In this document: positions 43,958-52,601 of the stretch, piece after piece | Numbering within the stretch: position 1 is the stretch's first letter | Layout of the letters: each line of letters opens with the position of its first letter | Assembly (NCBI RefSeq): GCF_000189415.1 | Contig: NC_015144.1 | Location: 1,784,001 to 1,848,000, forward strand | DNA: 64,000 nucleotides | Origin: Weeksella virosa DSM 16922 | GTDB lineage: Bacteria > Bacteroidota > Bacteroidia > Flavobacteriales > Weeksellaceae | Reading direction: 5' to 3' | Notes under the pieces: model-generated | Told to the model about the DNA's origin: nothing | The model's database searches: none | Seen by the model: the letters and a program-made list of their open reading frames with translations, nothing else | Made by a program: the position numbers and the translations under genes

Positions 43958-46252
43958 TTACTTGTTTTTTAAGATGATAGAATTGCTTATTTTCTGTACT
44001 TGTGTGCTTCCAGGTTCGGTCCATTCTAGCTTATACCAATAAGATCCTGTTTCTTGTCGATACCCATTTTGTTTTCCATCCCAAATAAAATTATTCGAAG
44101 AAGTCCCTTCGAAAATCAATTTCCCGTACCGATTGAAAATCTTCATACTTGGGTTTTCTTTGCTCCGTAAATCCGAGAAATCCAACACGTCATTTTTACC
44201 ATCACCATTGGGCGAAATAAAATTCTGAAATTGAAGCATAATAAAGTTTTTCTCGGTAGGATGACAATCGAGCACAGTCGATCTCACTTTCACGGTATGT
44301 GAACCAACTTCTACTTGATGAAAACTATTCGAGGTCTGATAATTACCATTATCCAGTGCGTATTCGTAAGGAGGAACTCCGCCCGAAGCATAAATGGTAA
44401 TTGTCTGATTTTGGATTTCTATCTTTTCGATCACGATGTCTTCGGCTTCTTTTACCTCTACAAATTGTAGATATTCGCAACCATTGGAACCTAATTTCAC
44501 CCAATATTTTCCGACAGAAACTCCGTAAATCGTTGAGGTGGTTTCTCCAGTCGACCAAAGATAAGAGTCGAATCCTTCACCTGCGTCTAAATTTGTTGTA
44601 GTTCCTTTACAAATCGTAACTTCATCTAATAGTGTTGATGTGTTGGGTTGTTTAAATTCTAATGAAATCTTTTCGATTGTTGGGCATTTATTTGATTCTT
44701 TGAAACGAACGTATAAATCAACCGAAGAAGTCAATGTGTAGGCATTGGCTATAGCATTTTGGTTTTTTTCGGCCTCTTCTGCTGTAAGATAAAACAGTGC
44801 ATATTCATAATCTTGTGTTATGAAATCTGGTAAATAAACCTCTACTTTACCATCTAAATCATCATCACAAAACGATAATAAAGTATTAGAACTGAAAGTA
44901 GATTTTTTGTCCATCATGAGAGAAATTTCATGTACAGTAGCGGGACAATCTTTGGTTTGTGTCCTTAGATAAATCTTTTTTTCTGGTTCAGAAGAGTTAA
45001 GTTCTACAGTGGATATTTCGTTCTTCGAATTCAATTCGGCGTCATGTTGATTGAGATAAAATTTTGCATCATATATCGGATAAAAATCCTCGATAATTCT
45101 CTCTGTCAGGTCGTGGAGTTGGATGGATATAACGTCGTCAAAATTGTCGTCACAAAAAAAGAATTCATTTTCAGTGATTTTAGCAGTCGGATATTCTTCT
45201 ACTATTACTTTTCCGGCCACTGTACAACCGTTGGATAATTCTATAAAAACTTCGTACATTCCTGCTTCATTTACCTCGAGTTTTGGCTCGTTTTGTCCGA
45301 TCAATTCTTCGTTGTTTTTGTACCAACGATAAACAACTGCATCGGCTACGGTGGCATCTATCGTATGCGAATTTCCTCGGCAAAGTGCAGTGTTATTTTC
45401 GACTAATAAATCATCTCCTAAATCTATGTTGCCAACAAAACTACCGGCTTTTAATATAACTGCAGAGTCATAACGCCCTAAACGGTCTCCATGATCAGCA
45501 ATAACCAATTTAATGTGATATTTTATGCCTTTTTCTACTTTTGTAGTTGCTTTGAGGATTTTGGTTTGTCCATTGAAATTGGTAGGCGTATGGACGCCAT
45601 TAAAACCTCCGAAATAGTTAGAGTGATGTATATGATTAATGCTAAGAGAAGTTACCGGAATATTTGTCCCAGGAATTAAGGCAATATTTTGATAAGGTTC
45701 GGTAGAATCTGCTTTTTTTATCAAGAATGCAAACGCATCCGAGTATTTTGTATTTTCTTCACGATATTCTTCGGATAAGAAAATGTAATCGAAACTTATT
45801 CTCTCGGTGAGATGAGAAACAAAATCGAATTCGAGAAAAGTAGCATTGAGAATGTAATCGGAAGGTAGTCCGTACATGTCTAATACATCAATCAGATCTT
45901 GATCGCCTCTCCAAGAACCATCTTTCGGATAAAAATCTTGTAGTGAGCTATTGGGGCCTTTTGCGTCCTTAGCTAAACCAGTAGAGAGGATGATTCCTTC
46001 GGATAACTCGAATGTGCTTGTTCCTCTCGAAAAGTACCCATAACTTTTTCCTTCTGGACCATCCCAACCAGAGATTCTGATGTTTTCTATTTCGATACAC
46101 GTCGAATTTCTTGCTCCAAGAAAAATATCTTTTATTAATTCTTCTACGGAGTAATCTGTATTTACTTCGATATATTGTGCCATGGCACTATTGCTCGTAT
46201 ATAGCCAGCAAAAAAAGAGGAATAGGAGTTGTTTTGTAAAAAATCTTTTCAT
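43958..46252 (-). CDS. T9SS type-B sorted surface protein with choice-of-anchor L domain
   Basis: The signal peptide ends at SNSAMAQ. The N-terminal about 250 residues match the choice-of-anchor L region (LSEGIILSTGLAKDAKGPN, SFDYIFLSEEYREENTKYS, FAFLIKKAD). The middle has Ig/PKD-like repeats (LCRGNSHTIDATVADAV, ICKGTTTNLDAGEGFDSY). The last about 87 residues are a gliding-motility-type C-terminal domain (FISPNGDGKNDVLDF, MKIFNRYGKLIFEG, TGSYWYKLEW), the type-B sorting signal for type IX secretion. The protein is thus exported and probably held at the cell surface; its target is unknown. No other T9SS gene is in the window. Confidence 0.88.
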   Translation of the reverse strand: MKRFFTKQLLFLFFCWLYTSNSAMAQYIEVNTDYSVEELIKDIFLGARNSTCIEIENIRISGWDGPEGKSYGYFSRGTSTFELSEGIILSTGLAKDAKGPNSSLQDFYPKDGSWRGDQDLIDVLDMYGLPSDYILNATFLEFDFVSHLTERISFDYIFLSEEYREENTKYSDAFAFLIKKADSTEPYQNIALIPGTNIPVTSLSINHIHHSNYFGGFNGVHTPTNFNGQTKILKATTKVEKGIKYHIKLVIADHGDRLGRYDSAVILKAGSFVGNIDLGDDLLVENNTALCRGNSHTIDATVADAVVYRWYKNNEELIGQNEPKLEVNEAGMYEVFIELSNGCTVAGKVIVEEYPTAKITENEFFFCDDNFDDVISIQLHDLTERIIEDFYPIYDAKFYLNQHDAELNSKNEISTVELNSSEPEKKIYLRTQTKDCPATVHEISLMMDKKSTFSSNTLLSFCDDDLDGKVEVYLPDFITQDYEYALFYLTAEEAEKNQNAIANAYTLTSSVDLYVRFKESNKCPTIEKISLEFKQPNTSTLLDEVTICKGTTTNLDAGEGFDSYLWSTGETTSTIYGVSVGKYWVKLGSNGCEYLQFVEVKEAEDIVIEKIEIQNQTITIYASGGVPPYEYALDNGNYQTSNSFHQVEVGSHTVKVRSTVLDCHPTEKNFIMLQFQNFISPNGDGKNDVLDFSDLRSKENPSMKIFNRYGKLIFEGTSSNNFIWDGKQNGYRQETGSYWYKLEWTEPGSTQVQKISNSIILKNK

Positions 46253-46379
46253 TTATTTTTACTAATGAATTGGCTAATAATGTTAGAAAACAGAGGTAGA
46301 AATAGAAGTAGAAGGTTGAGCATCTGCTATACAAAATGTTAGCAGATGACCTTATTATATAATATATAGTGCGAGCGTC

Positions 46380-46775
46380 TTAGACGTTCTTTAAATTTTC
46401 TGAGATAGTTTCGATAAAAGAAGTTAGTGGCTTTTTGGCCATCATTTCTATCATCATATTAAACTTTCCATCAAAATCAAGAGAAACATCCGAAGAATGA
46501 TCATCAACAGCTTCGATATTAACAGTTAGATAATATTCGAAGTTTGGCGATGGCGATTCGAAAACGATCTGATTAGGTTCGTGCGTTTCTTTCAAGCGCA
46601 TTCCAACTTTTGGCAAAGAACCAACTCCTACCGTGAAACCTTTGCCCGATTCGTGTATCTCGAATGAATTGGTGTCTTTAGGCATAAGGCTTTCGTAGTT
46701 CTTCATATCCAACAAAAAAGTATAAGCATCTTGCTGATTTTTTTGTAGTCTGACTTTCTCTGTATTAACTTTCAT
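46380..46775 (-). CDS. SRPBCC-superfamily (START-like) small protein
   Basis: This 131-residue protein has the layout of small SRPBCC/polyketide-cyclase-like proteins: a first strand, the helix QDAYTFLLDMKNYESLMP, alternating strands (VGSLPKVGMRLKET, PSPNFEYYLTVNIEAV), and a long C-terminal helix (PLTSFIETISENL). Ligand and role are unknown. It is divergent from the Nudix gene, with only 43 nt between the chosen start codons. Confidence 0.7.
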   Translation of the reverse strand: MKVNTEKVRLQKNQQDAYTFLLDMKNYESLMPKDTNSFEIHESGKGFTVGVGSLPKVGMRLKETHEPNQIVFESPSPNFEYYLTVNIEAVDDHSSDVSLDFDGKFNMMIEMMAKKPLTSFIETISENLKNV

Positions 46776-46818
46776 GTTTTTTAACTTTATTTTAATAAAT
46801 TTGTATCAAACCTGTCAA

Positions 46819-47421
46819 ATGTACAAAGTTTTTTTAAATGAAAATTGCATCATTTTATCCGAAAAACCGGAAGAAGGTGCAAAAAATGTTTTATATCATT
46901 ATACTTCACAAATAGACGAAGCAGTTCATTATCTATCGACTAATCAAAACGTGCGAGTGAATTTGTATAGTGAAGATTTGGAAGAATTGTGGTTTGATTT
47001 TAAGAACCATTTCAAGATCATTGAAGCGGCAGGCGGAATCGTGAAAAATTCTAAGAACGAATTTCTTTTTATTCATCGACTTGGTCGATGGGATTTACCC
47101 AAAGGTAAAATAGAAAAAGGTGAAGATCCAGAAACGGCTGCGATACGAGAAATTGAAGAAGAATGCAGTATTCATGGGCTGGTATTGAATCGTTTTATCA
47201 CAACAACCTATCATATTTACTATCAGAAAACTTATATTTTGAAGTTGACGCATTGGTATGATGTTTCGTATATAGGAGAAGAGCAACCAAAACCGCAAAC
47301 TGAAGAAGGTATAGAGAAAGTAGAGTGGGTGAAAGAGTCAGAGTACGAAAAACTGTTGGTCAATAGCTATCCAAACATACATTTACTGTTCGAAAAATTC
47401 TATAACCAAAATAATAACTAG
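46819..47421 (+). CDS. Nudix hydrolase
   Basis: The Nudix box is G-x5-E-x7-REIEEE (GKIEKGEDPETAAIREIEEE), with the usual G after REUxEE replaced by S (CSI). Catalytic Glu residues are intact, so it should hydrolyse nucleoside diphosphate-linked substrates. An N-terminal extension of about 70 residues precedes the Nudix domain. I place the start at the ATG at 46819 (MYKVFLNENC), after a TAAATTTG box at 46796-46803. The frame opens upstream at 46774. The DUF4920 gene starts one base after its stop. Confidence 0.85.
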   Translation: MYKVFLNENCIILSEKPEEGAKNVLYHYTSQIDEAVHYLSTNQNVRVNLYSEDLEELWFDFKNHFKIIEAAGGIVKNSKNEFLFIHRLGRWDLPKGKIEKGEDPETAAIREIEEECSIHGLVLNRFITTTYHIYYQKTYILKLTHWYDVSYIGEEQPKPQTEEGIEKVEWVKESEYEKLLVNSYPNIHLLFEKFYNQNNN

Positions 47422-47422
47422 C

Positions 47423-47932
47423 ATGAAAAAATGGATACTTTATTTTAGTGTTTTTGCTTTTACAGTAGCTTGTACATCGCAAATGCAAAGCACCAAAAAT
47501 GCAACGATAACAGAATTTGCCAAAACGCACGAAAGTTTTGGTGAAGCTTTCGACGTGAAAAATCCTTTGACCCAAAAGGAAATGTTGCAACACTATAAAA
47601 AACTTTCGGTAGGAGATACGTTGCACAATGTACAATTTACCACTACCATACAAGAAGTTTGTGCCAAAAAAGGATGTTGGATGAAGTTGTCTCTTTCTGA
47701 TGCGAAAAACGAAGTGAATGTTCGATTCAAAGATTATGGATTTTTTGTTCCAATGGATGCAAGCGGGAAAGAAGTTGTCGTGCATGGGATAGCATATGTT
47801 GCAGAAGTTTCGGTAGATAAGTTGCGTCACTATGCAGAAGATGCTGGGAAATCTGCAGATGAAATTGCAGCCATAACAGAGCCTGCAATGCAGTATCAGT
47901 TTTTGGCCGACGGTGTCTGGATTTCGAAATAA
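47423..47932 (+). CDS. DUF4920 lipoprotein
   Basis: The lipobox is TVAC (Cys17). The mature protein has the DUF4920 features: FGEAFDVKNPLTQKEMLQH, the GCWMKL motif with CAKKGCW paired Cys residues, VRFKDYGFFVP, KEVVVHGIAYVAEVSV, and IAAITEPAMQYQFLADGVWI. Its function is unknown. It is in an operon with the Nudix gene, and a terminator follows. Confidence 0.85.
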   Translation: MKKWILYFSVFAFTVACTSQMQSTKNATITEFAKTHESFGEAFDVKNPLTQKEMLQHYKKLSVGDTLHNVQFTTTIQEVCAKKGCWMKLSLSDAKNEVNVRFKDYGFFVPMDASGKEVVVHGIAYVAEVSVDKLRHYAEDAGKSADEIAAITEPAMQYQFLADGVWISK

Positions 47933-47965
47933 TTTTATCTACTTTTTTGGATAGAAGATACATTT

Positions 47966-47993
47966 AAAAAGCTCAACTTCTGTTGAGCTTTTT
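47966..47993. terminator. Terminator after the DUF4920 gene
   Basis: A perfect 12-bp stem (AAAAAGCTCAAC with GTTGAGCTTTTT, loop TTCT) is flanked by A/T runs. It lies between two converging genes. Confidence 0.85.
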
Positions 47994-48016
47994 ATGTAAT
48001 ATAATGATTGATTTAA

Positions 48017-48784
48017 TCACAAGAAATCATCATCTTCTTCATCGATTTCCATTTCGGCATCGATAAACTGAATATATAAGGCTATAATTTCGTTTTTTTC
48101 ATTGTATCCATAATAAACCGGATATACTCCTTCTCCAAAACCAGCCTGGAAAATAGGGAACTTTGCATCTGACTCTGGTACCGACCAATTTATCCAGTCA
48201 CCATCTTCTGATTGATAATTGGGGTGATTTTTAAGGTTTTCTTTGAATAAAGGTTCGAAATAATCATCATACAAATTTGCATCGTCGCCTTTGTTTTCGA
48301 TTCTGTCGATTAGTTTGGTGATTTCTGGGAAAGCATCTTGATCAAAAATTGTTGCCAATCCACTATCGGTATTAAAACCAAAATATTCATCTTCTTGCAA
48401 ACTAGCTAAATCTTCATTCCCACGCAAAGCTTCACGGTACTCTGTTGGTGTTTCGTCTGAAAAAGCAATTTTATAAGATGCAATTAGATCGACAGTTTCG
48501 GCTTCATTGTCTGGGTTTTCTAGGGTAATGAAGCTTGCATATGTCGGGAAAACGCCTACCGGAGCTACTTCGTAATACGGTTTATCGTCATCCGTTAGGA
48601 TAAATCCTAATGGATCGCAAGCAATTAATTTACCCGAAAGGGAGGTGAATTCTCCCATAGAGATCTGTTTCAGTGGATACTGATCTACTTTGTCGTCTGT
48701 AAAATATTTCTCCAAATCAATCGGAGCTTTTAATAAATCTTTTTTTTGATCCAATAGATCAAACCATTCTTTTGTTGGTTCCAT
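48017..48784 (-). CDS. DUF4241 protein
   Basis: This 255-residue acidic soluble protein has the DUF4241 pattern: ISMGEFTSLSGKLIACDP, PYYEVAPVGVFPTYASF, YFGFNTDSGLATIFDQ, and WSVPESDAKFPIFQAGFGEGVYPVYYGY. The function is unknown; the family occurs in immunity-protein-like clusters and alone. It is downstream of a membrane-protein gene (gap 30 nt) and the Crp/Fnr gene, all minus strand. The protein ends in a stretch of D and E. Confidence 0.8.
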   Translation of the reverse strand: MEPTKEWFDLLDQKKDLLKAPIDLEKYFTDDKVDQYPLKQISMGEFTSLSGKLIACDPLGFILTDDDKPYYEVAPVGVFPTYASFITLENPDNEAETVDLIASYKIAFSDETPTEYREALRGNEDLASLQEDEYFGFNTDSGLATIFDQDAFPEITKLIDRIENKGDDANLYDDYFEPLFKENLKNHPNYQSEDGDWINWSVPESDAKFPIFQAGFGEGVYPVYYGYNEKNEIIALYIQFIDAEMEIDEEDDDFL

Positions 48785-48814
48785 TCGCTATATTTTTGTT
48801 TCTGTCGGAGATTT

Positions 48815-49417
48815 TTATCGCTCCAAATTTTTTTTAAATTCAATTTTATCCAAATCGTACTCAATTTTCATGATGTATAATAAATCGTCGTAATCGAGAA
48901 GATCTTGATGATAATAATCGATCAAAATTTCTCGCATGTTTTGGAATTCTTTTCTTGTTTTCTGTTTGAATTGTACTTCTTTAAAAGTATTGTTATGATC
49001 CTGAATGGTCAGAAAATTATGTACGCCGAACGAGCCTTCTTCTCTTTTAAATTCACCAAAATCTCGAACTTCTTTACCGACGTAGTCATCATTTTTTATT
49101 GTGATATGTTTTATGTTTTTCGTAGGGATTAATGTATCGCCTAAAAAAATTTTGTCGGGATAAAAAGCAATTTCTCCCATCGTTGTTCCTTTGGGTTCGT
49201 ATTTCTCTTTTTGGAAAATTTTGTTGAAATACGCTACAATTGTCGCCATGATTAGGATATAAATTATCCAAACGAAGCTGTTCTCTAGCCAACCTTCGAC
49301 TGTGAAAATATAGGATAAGCCTGATACTAGTCCTAAAATAAAAAGATTGAATAGGATGTTTCTAAGTTTGATATTCTTTTTTTCTTTGACGAAAATTTCA
49401 AATGTATATTTAACCAT
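48815..49417 (-). CDS. Membrane protein of unknown family
   Basis: The protein has two membrane helices (about residues 20-42 and 47-64) and a cytosolic C-terminal region with a PH-like beta pattern (GEIAFYPDKIFLGDTLIP, IKHITIKNDDYVGK, FLTIQDHNNTFKEVQF), then helices. I do not recognise a family. The start codon overlaps the end of the Crp/Fnr gene by 8 nt, so they are translationally coupled; the DUF4241 gene follows. Confidence 0.6.
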   Translation of the reverse strand: MVKYTFEIFVKEKKNIKLRNILFNLFILGLVSGLSYIFTVEGWLENSFVWIIYILIMATIVAYFNKIFQKEKYEPKGTTMGEIAFYPDKIFLGDTLIPTKNIKHITIKNDDYVGKEVRDFGEFKREEGSFGVHNFLTIQDHNNTFKEVQFKQKTRKEFQNMREILIDYYHQDLLDYDDLLYIMKIEYDLDKIEFKKNLER

Positions 49418-49988
49418 GAATGGAGATTTCTTTGCGTACTCTGCTTAAACTTTCTGGGGTAATACCTAAATAAGATGCAATCGTTCTCTGAGGAACGCGT
49501 TGTAAGAGATTGGGATACAGTTTGACAAATTCTTGATAACGTGTTTTGGCACTTGCACTAAGTAATAAATTTACACAGTCTTGCAGATATCTCACATGAT
49601 TGTGCAAAAGATAAATAATAGCTTTGCCATATTCGGGGTTAAGTTGGGTTAGATATTCCTGGAGTTCGAGCGACATTATTACCACGGTACTATCTTCAAT
49701 AGTTTGAATGTTGAGTTTAGCGGGCTGTTTACAAACCGTAGAATAGCGATCGCTTATATACCAGTTTTCTGGTGAAAATTGTATAACATGTTCTTTGCCA
49801 TCGTTGTCATAAGAAAATGATTTTACAAGGCCTTCTTCTACAAAATAAAAAAAATCAGATTGTTGCCCTTCACGTAAAAGAAAATGATTCTTAGGGTAAT
49901 CTTTTACTTTCGCAATATGTATTACTTCGTTTATTTGCTCTTCGGTAAAGTTTGCAAGTGTTTTAAGATGATTTGTGAAATTTTTCAT
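49410..49988 (-). CDS. Crp/Fnr-family transcriptional regulator
   Basis: The N-terminal cyclic-nucleotide-binding-like beta-barrel (RDGYPKN-like start, FLLREGQQSDFFYFVEEGLVKS, GKEHVIQFSPENWYI) is followed by a dimer helix and a winged-helix end (VPQRTIASYLGITPESLSR). The Arg/Ser pair needed for cAMP binding is absent, so the ligand is likely different. It lies first in a three-gene minus-strand group. A TATTTTTG box reads on the minus strand at 50006-50013. Confidence 0.85.
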   Translation of the reverse strand: MKNFTNHLKTLANFTEEQINEVIHIAKVKDYPKNHFLLREGQQSDFFYFVEEGLVKSFSYDNDGKEHVIQFSPENWYISDRYSTVCKQPAKLNIQTIEDSTVVIMSLELQEYLTQLNPEYGKAIIYLLHNHVRYLQDCVNLLLSASAKTRYQEFVKLYPNLLQRVPQRTIASYLGITPESLSRVRKEISIHG

Positions 49989-50194
49989 TTTTCTTTATAT
50001 ATGTCCAAAAATACTACAAAAAACTTAGAATAGATTTTTTTGTTTTATTATGTCTTTCTTTGTTGTAAGCAATATTCAGTCAAAAAGACAGTTCAGAGAA
50101 AAATTTTATCGAAAAAAAAAGTATTTTTTACCGTAATTGTCAGCCTCGAGAAAAGGTATAGTTCTTGCGTAGAGATTAAGTAAAAAAAAGGAAT

Positions 50195-50524
50195 ATGGCA
50201 GAAAATTTTAATAATCTAGATTTTCAAGAAATACCGGATAACTACCATACTAAGGAAGAATTTTATAAAAAGTTCAAAGAGCGATTAGAGAATGTTGAAA
50301 AATTTCCTACTCCATATATGTTTAAGTTTATTTATCCCTCGAGTGAAGAAACCATGAATCGCGTGAAAGAAATTTTTAAGGATGTAAACCCAACGTATAA
50401 TTATAAGGCTTCTAAAAACAGAAAATACACCTCGATTTCAGTAAATATTCTTGCAGAAGATGCAGATCAAGTGATTGCTTTCTATAAACAAGTAGCAGAG
50501 ATTAAAGATGTGATAATGCTCTAG
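50195..50524 (+). CDS. DUF493 family protein
   Basis: This protein is about 109 residues and resembles the DUF493/YbeD family, an ACT-like regulatory fold: TPYMFKFIYPSSEETMNRV, then YTSISVNILAEDADQVIAFYKQV, and IKDVIML. Its role is unknown, though YbeD sits near lipoylation genes in E. coli. No such neighbour is present here. Confidence 0.8.
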   Translation: MAENFNNLDFQEIPDNYHTKEEFYKKFKERLENVEKFPTPYMFKFIYPSSEETMNRVKEIFKDVNPTYNYKASKNRKYTSISVNILAEDADQVIAFYKQVAEIKDVIML

Positions 50525-50811
50525 AAATATAATCCAGTTCCCTTTCTTAGGAATTGATTTTTGGTATATAAGAGAGACTTTTAGGTTTTATGAAAATGTG
50601 TGGATTAGGTGCTTTGTATCTTTACATGCAGAAAAACATTCTAAAAACTACACCCAATAGATTGTTGGCACTCTTACGGCAAAACCTTTTTATTGTAATT
50701 CAATAAAGAAAGACCGATTGTGTGGCTCTAGTAAAAATGACTCAACTTACCATAGATTCTATGCAATGAAGCGTAGTGATGAATAAGTTTACCACAAATA
50801 ATAGAAAAAAA
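50525..50811. other. Gene-free stretch with a possible eroded reading frame
   Basis: These 287 nt separate the DUF493 gene from the converging rsmE. I see no gene, tRNA or strong hairpin. One frame (50568-50788) is open apart from a single TAG near 50658 and encodes a Cys-containing, basic stretch (KPFYCNSIKKDRLCGSSKN). It may be the remains of a gene or transposase, but I could match it to nothing. Confidence 0.4.
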
Positions 50812-51525
50812 TTATTCGGGTCGAAAAGACCAGTCGACTGCGAAAACTGCTTGTAGAGCAGCTGTTTCTGTACGAAAACGTTGAGTACCTAAACTAACAC
50901 CTCGGAAATTTTTTTGCAATGCACTTGTGATTTCTTCTGCAGAAAAATCGCCTTCAGGTCCAATCATTAAAATGATTTTTGAAGGTTGAGTTGATAAATA
51001 AGTTTTGAAATTTTCTCGATCCCAATCATCACGACAATGCGCAATAACTTTAGAAAATTCTTGATAATCTTGATCAATAAAATCATGAAATTTCATCAAA
51101 GAATTTACTTTTGGGGTATAAGCCTTTAGGGATTGTTTGCAAGCAGCTTGGATGATTTTTTCTATACGCTCTATTTTAATATTTCTTCTTTCAGAATGAA
51201 AAGTTTGCAAAAAAGTAATTTCATCAATGCCGATCTCAGTTGCTTTTTCTAAAAAAAACTCTAAACGTTCCATTGTCTTGGTCGGCGCAATGGCAACGTG
51301 CAAATAGTATGGTTTTTGCTGGAAGTTTTCTTGAATTTCGAGAATGTTCGCTTCAACTTTTTTCTTACTAAGTTGAGAGATTTCACACTTTGCTAAAGTT
51401 CCTTCTCCGTTAGTAATATAAACAATATCGCCTTCTTTGCCACGTAAAACTTTGGTGAAATGATGACTTTCTTCTTCGTTTAGCGTTGCATGATTGTCGT
51501 GTATTTCTCCGAAAAATAATTTCAT
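50812..51525 (-). CDS. rsmE: 16S rRNA m3U1498 methyltransferase
   Basis: RsmE methylates U1498 of 16S rRNA. It has an N-terminal PUA-like domain (HFTKVLRGKEGDIVYITNGEG) and a SPOUT knot domain with TKTMERLEFFLEKATEIG, LMIGPEGDFSAEEI and SLGTQRFRTETAALQAV. At 237 residues its length is normal. The ATG overlaps the tsaD stop by 4 nt. Confidence 0.93.
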   Translation of the reverse strand: MKLFFGEIHDNHATLNEEESHHFTKVLRGKEGDIVYITNGEGTLAKCEISQLSKKKVEANILEIQENFQQKPYYLHVAIAPTKTMERLEFFLEKATEIGIDEITFLQTFHSERRNIKIERIEKIIQAACKQSLKAYTPKVNSLMKFHDFIDQDYQEFSKVIAHCRDDWDRENFKTYLSTQPSKIILMIGPEGDFSAEEITSALQKNFRGVSLGTQRFRTETAALQAVFAVDWSFRPE

Positions 51526-52544
51526 TCGATCGAATATTTAGCTGTTGATTTGTCTGTTATATTGCCAAAAAGCTGACGTTCATATTTTAGTTGACCCACC
51601 ATTGCAATCATAGCGGCATTGTCGGTTGTATAAGCAAACTTAGGTAAGAAGACTTTCCAGCCCAATGTTTTTTCGTTAGCCAAAAAAGCCTCTCTAATCC
51701 CAGAATTTGCAGACACACCACCAGCAATTGCAATTTGTTTTATACCAAGATCTAAGCTGGCTTTTTCTAGTTTCTGCATAAGGATATTCACAATCGTGTA
51801 CTGAATAGAAGCACATAAATCGTTTATGTTTTTTTCTATAAAGTTCGGATCCTTTTTTGTTTCTTTTTGTAAAAAGTAAAGAATTGCAGTTTTCAGGCCG
51901 CTAAAACTATAATTGTAATTTGCCAACTTTGGTTTATTAAATTCAAAACGATGTGGATCCCCTAATTTTGCTTTTTTATCGATAATCGGGCCAGCAGGAT
52001 AAGGAAGGTTGAGGAGTTTTCCGGCTTTGTCGAACGCTTCTCCTGCAGCATCATCAATGGTTTGACCAATCAACTCAAAATCAAAATAATCATTTACTTT
52101 CACAATCTGTGTATGTCCTCCGCTTACTGTCAGGCAGAGAAAAGGGAAAGATGGTTTTTGTTCGTTTGCATCCTCTATGAAGTGTGCCAAAATGTGTGCT
52201 TGCATATGGTTTACTTCTATCAAAGGAATATTAAGTGCCAAACTCATCGATTTAGCAAAACTACTTCCCACCAAAAGAGAGCCCATAAGACCGGGACCTC
52301 TCGTATAGGCGATAGCTTTGAGGTCTTTGAGGTGGATATTTGCTTTTTTTATCGCTAGATCAATTACTGGTACAATATTTTGTTGATGAGCCCTAGAGGC
52401 CAATTCGGGAACAACGCCTCCGTATTGCTGATGAATTTCTTGATTTGCAACAACATTTGATAAAATTCTGTTATTGAGAATGATTGCAGCACCAGTATCA
52501 TCGCAAGAAGATTCGATGCCTAGAATTAAGTTGTTTGATTCCAT
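51522..52544 (-). CDS. tsaD: tRNA N6-threonylcarbamoyladenosine transferase subunit
   Basis: TsaD transfers threonylcarbamoyl to A37 of ANN-reading tRNAs, with TsaB and TsaE. It has ILGIESSCDDTGAA at the N-terminus, the metal-binding HxxxH in NHMQAHILAH, the VSGGHTQIV and AGGVSANSGIRE sugar-kinase-fold motifs, and DNAAMIAM near the end. mtaB, which acts on the same t6A37, is also in this window. Its gene is divergent from tamB, a common Flavobacteriia arrangement. Confidence 0.96.
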   Translation of the reverse strand: MESNNLILGIESSCDDTGAAIILNNRILSNVVANQEIHQQYGGVVPELASRAHQQNIVPVIDLAIKKANIHLKDLKAIAYTRGPGLMGSLLVGSSFAKSMSLALNIPLIEVNHMQAHILAHFIEDANEQKPSFPFLCLTVSGGHTQIVKVNDYFDFELIGQTIDDAAGEAFDKAGKLLNLPYPAGPIIDKKAKLGDPHRFEFNKPKLANYNYSFSGLKTAILYFLQKETKKDPNFIEKNINDLCASIQYTIVNILMQKLEKASLDLGIKQIAIAGGVSANSGIREAFLANEKTLGWKVFLPKFAYTTDNAAMIAMVGQLKYERQLFGNITDKSTAKYSIE

Positions 52545-52601
52545 TTCGTAACACGAAAAATTTAATTACTTTTACACTGCAAATATCGTAATAAAAAAGG
52601 A

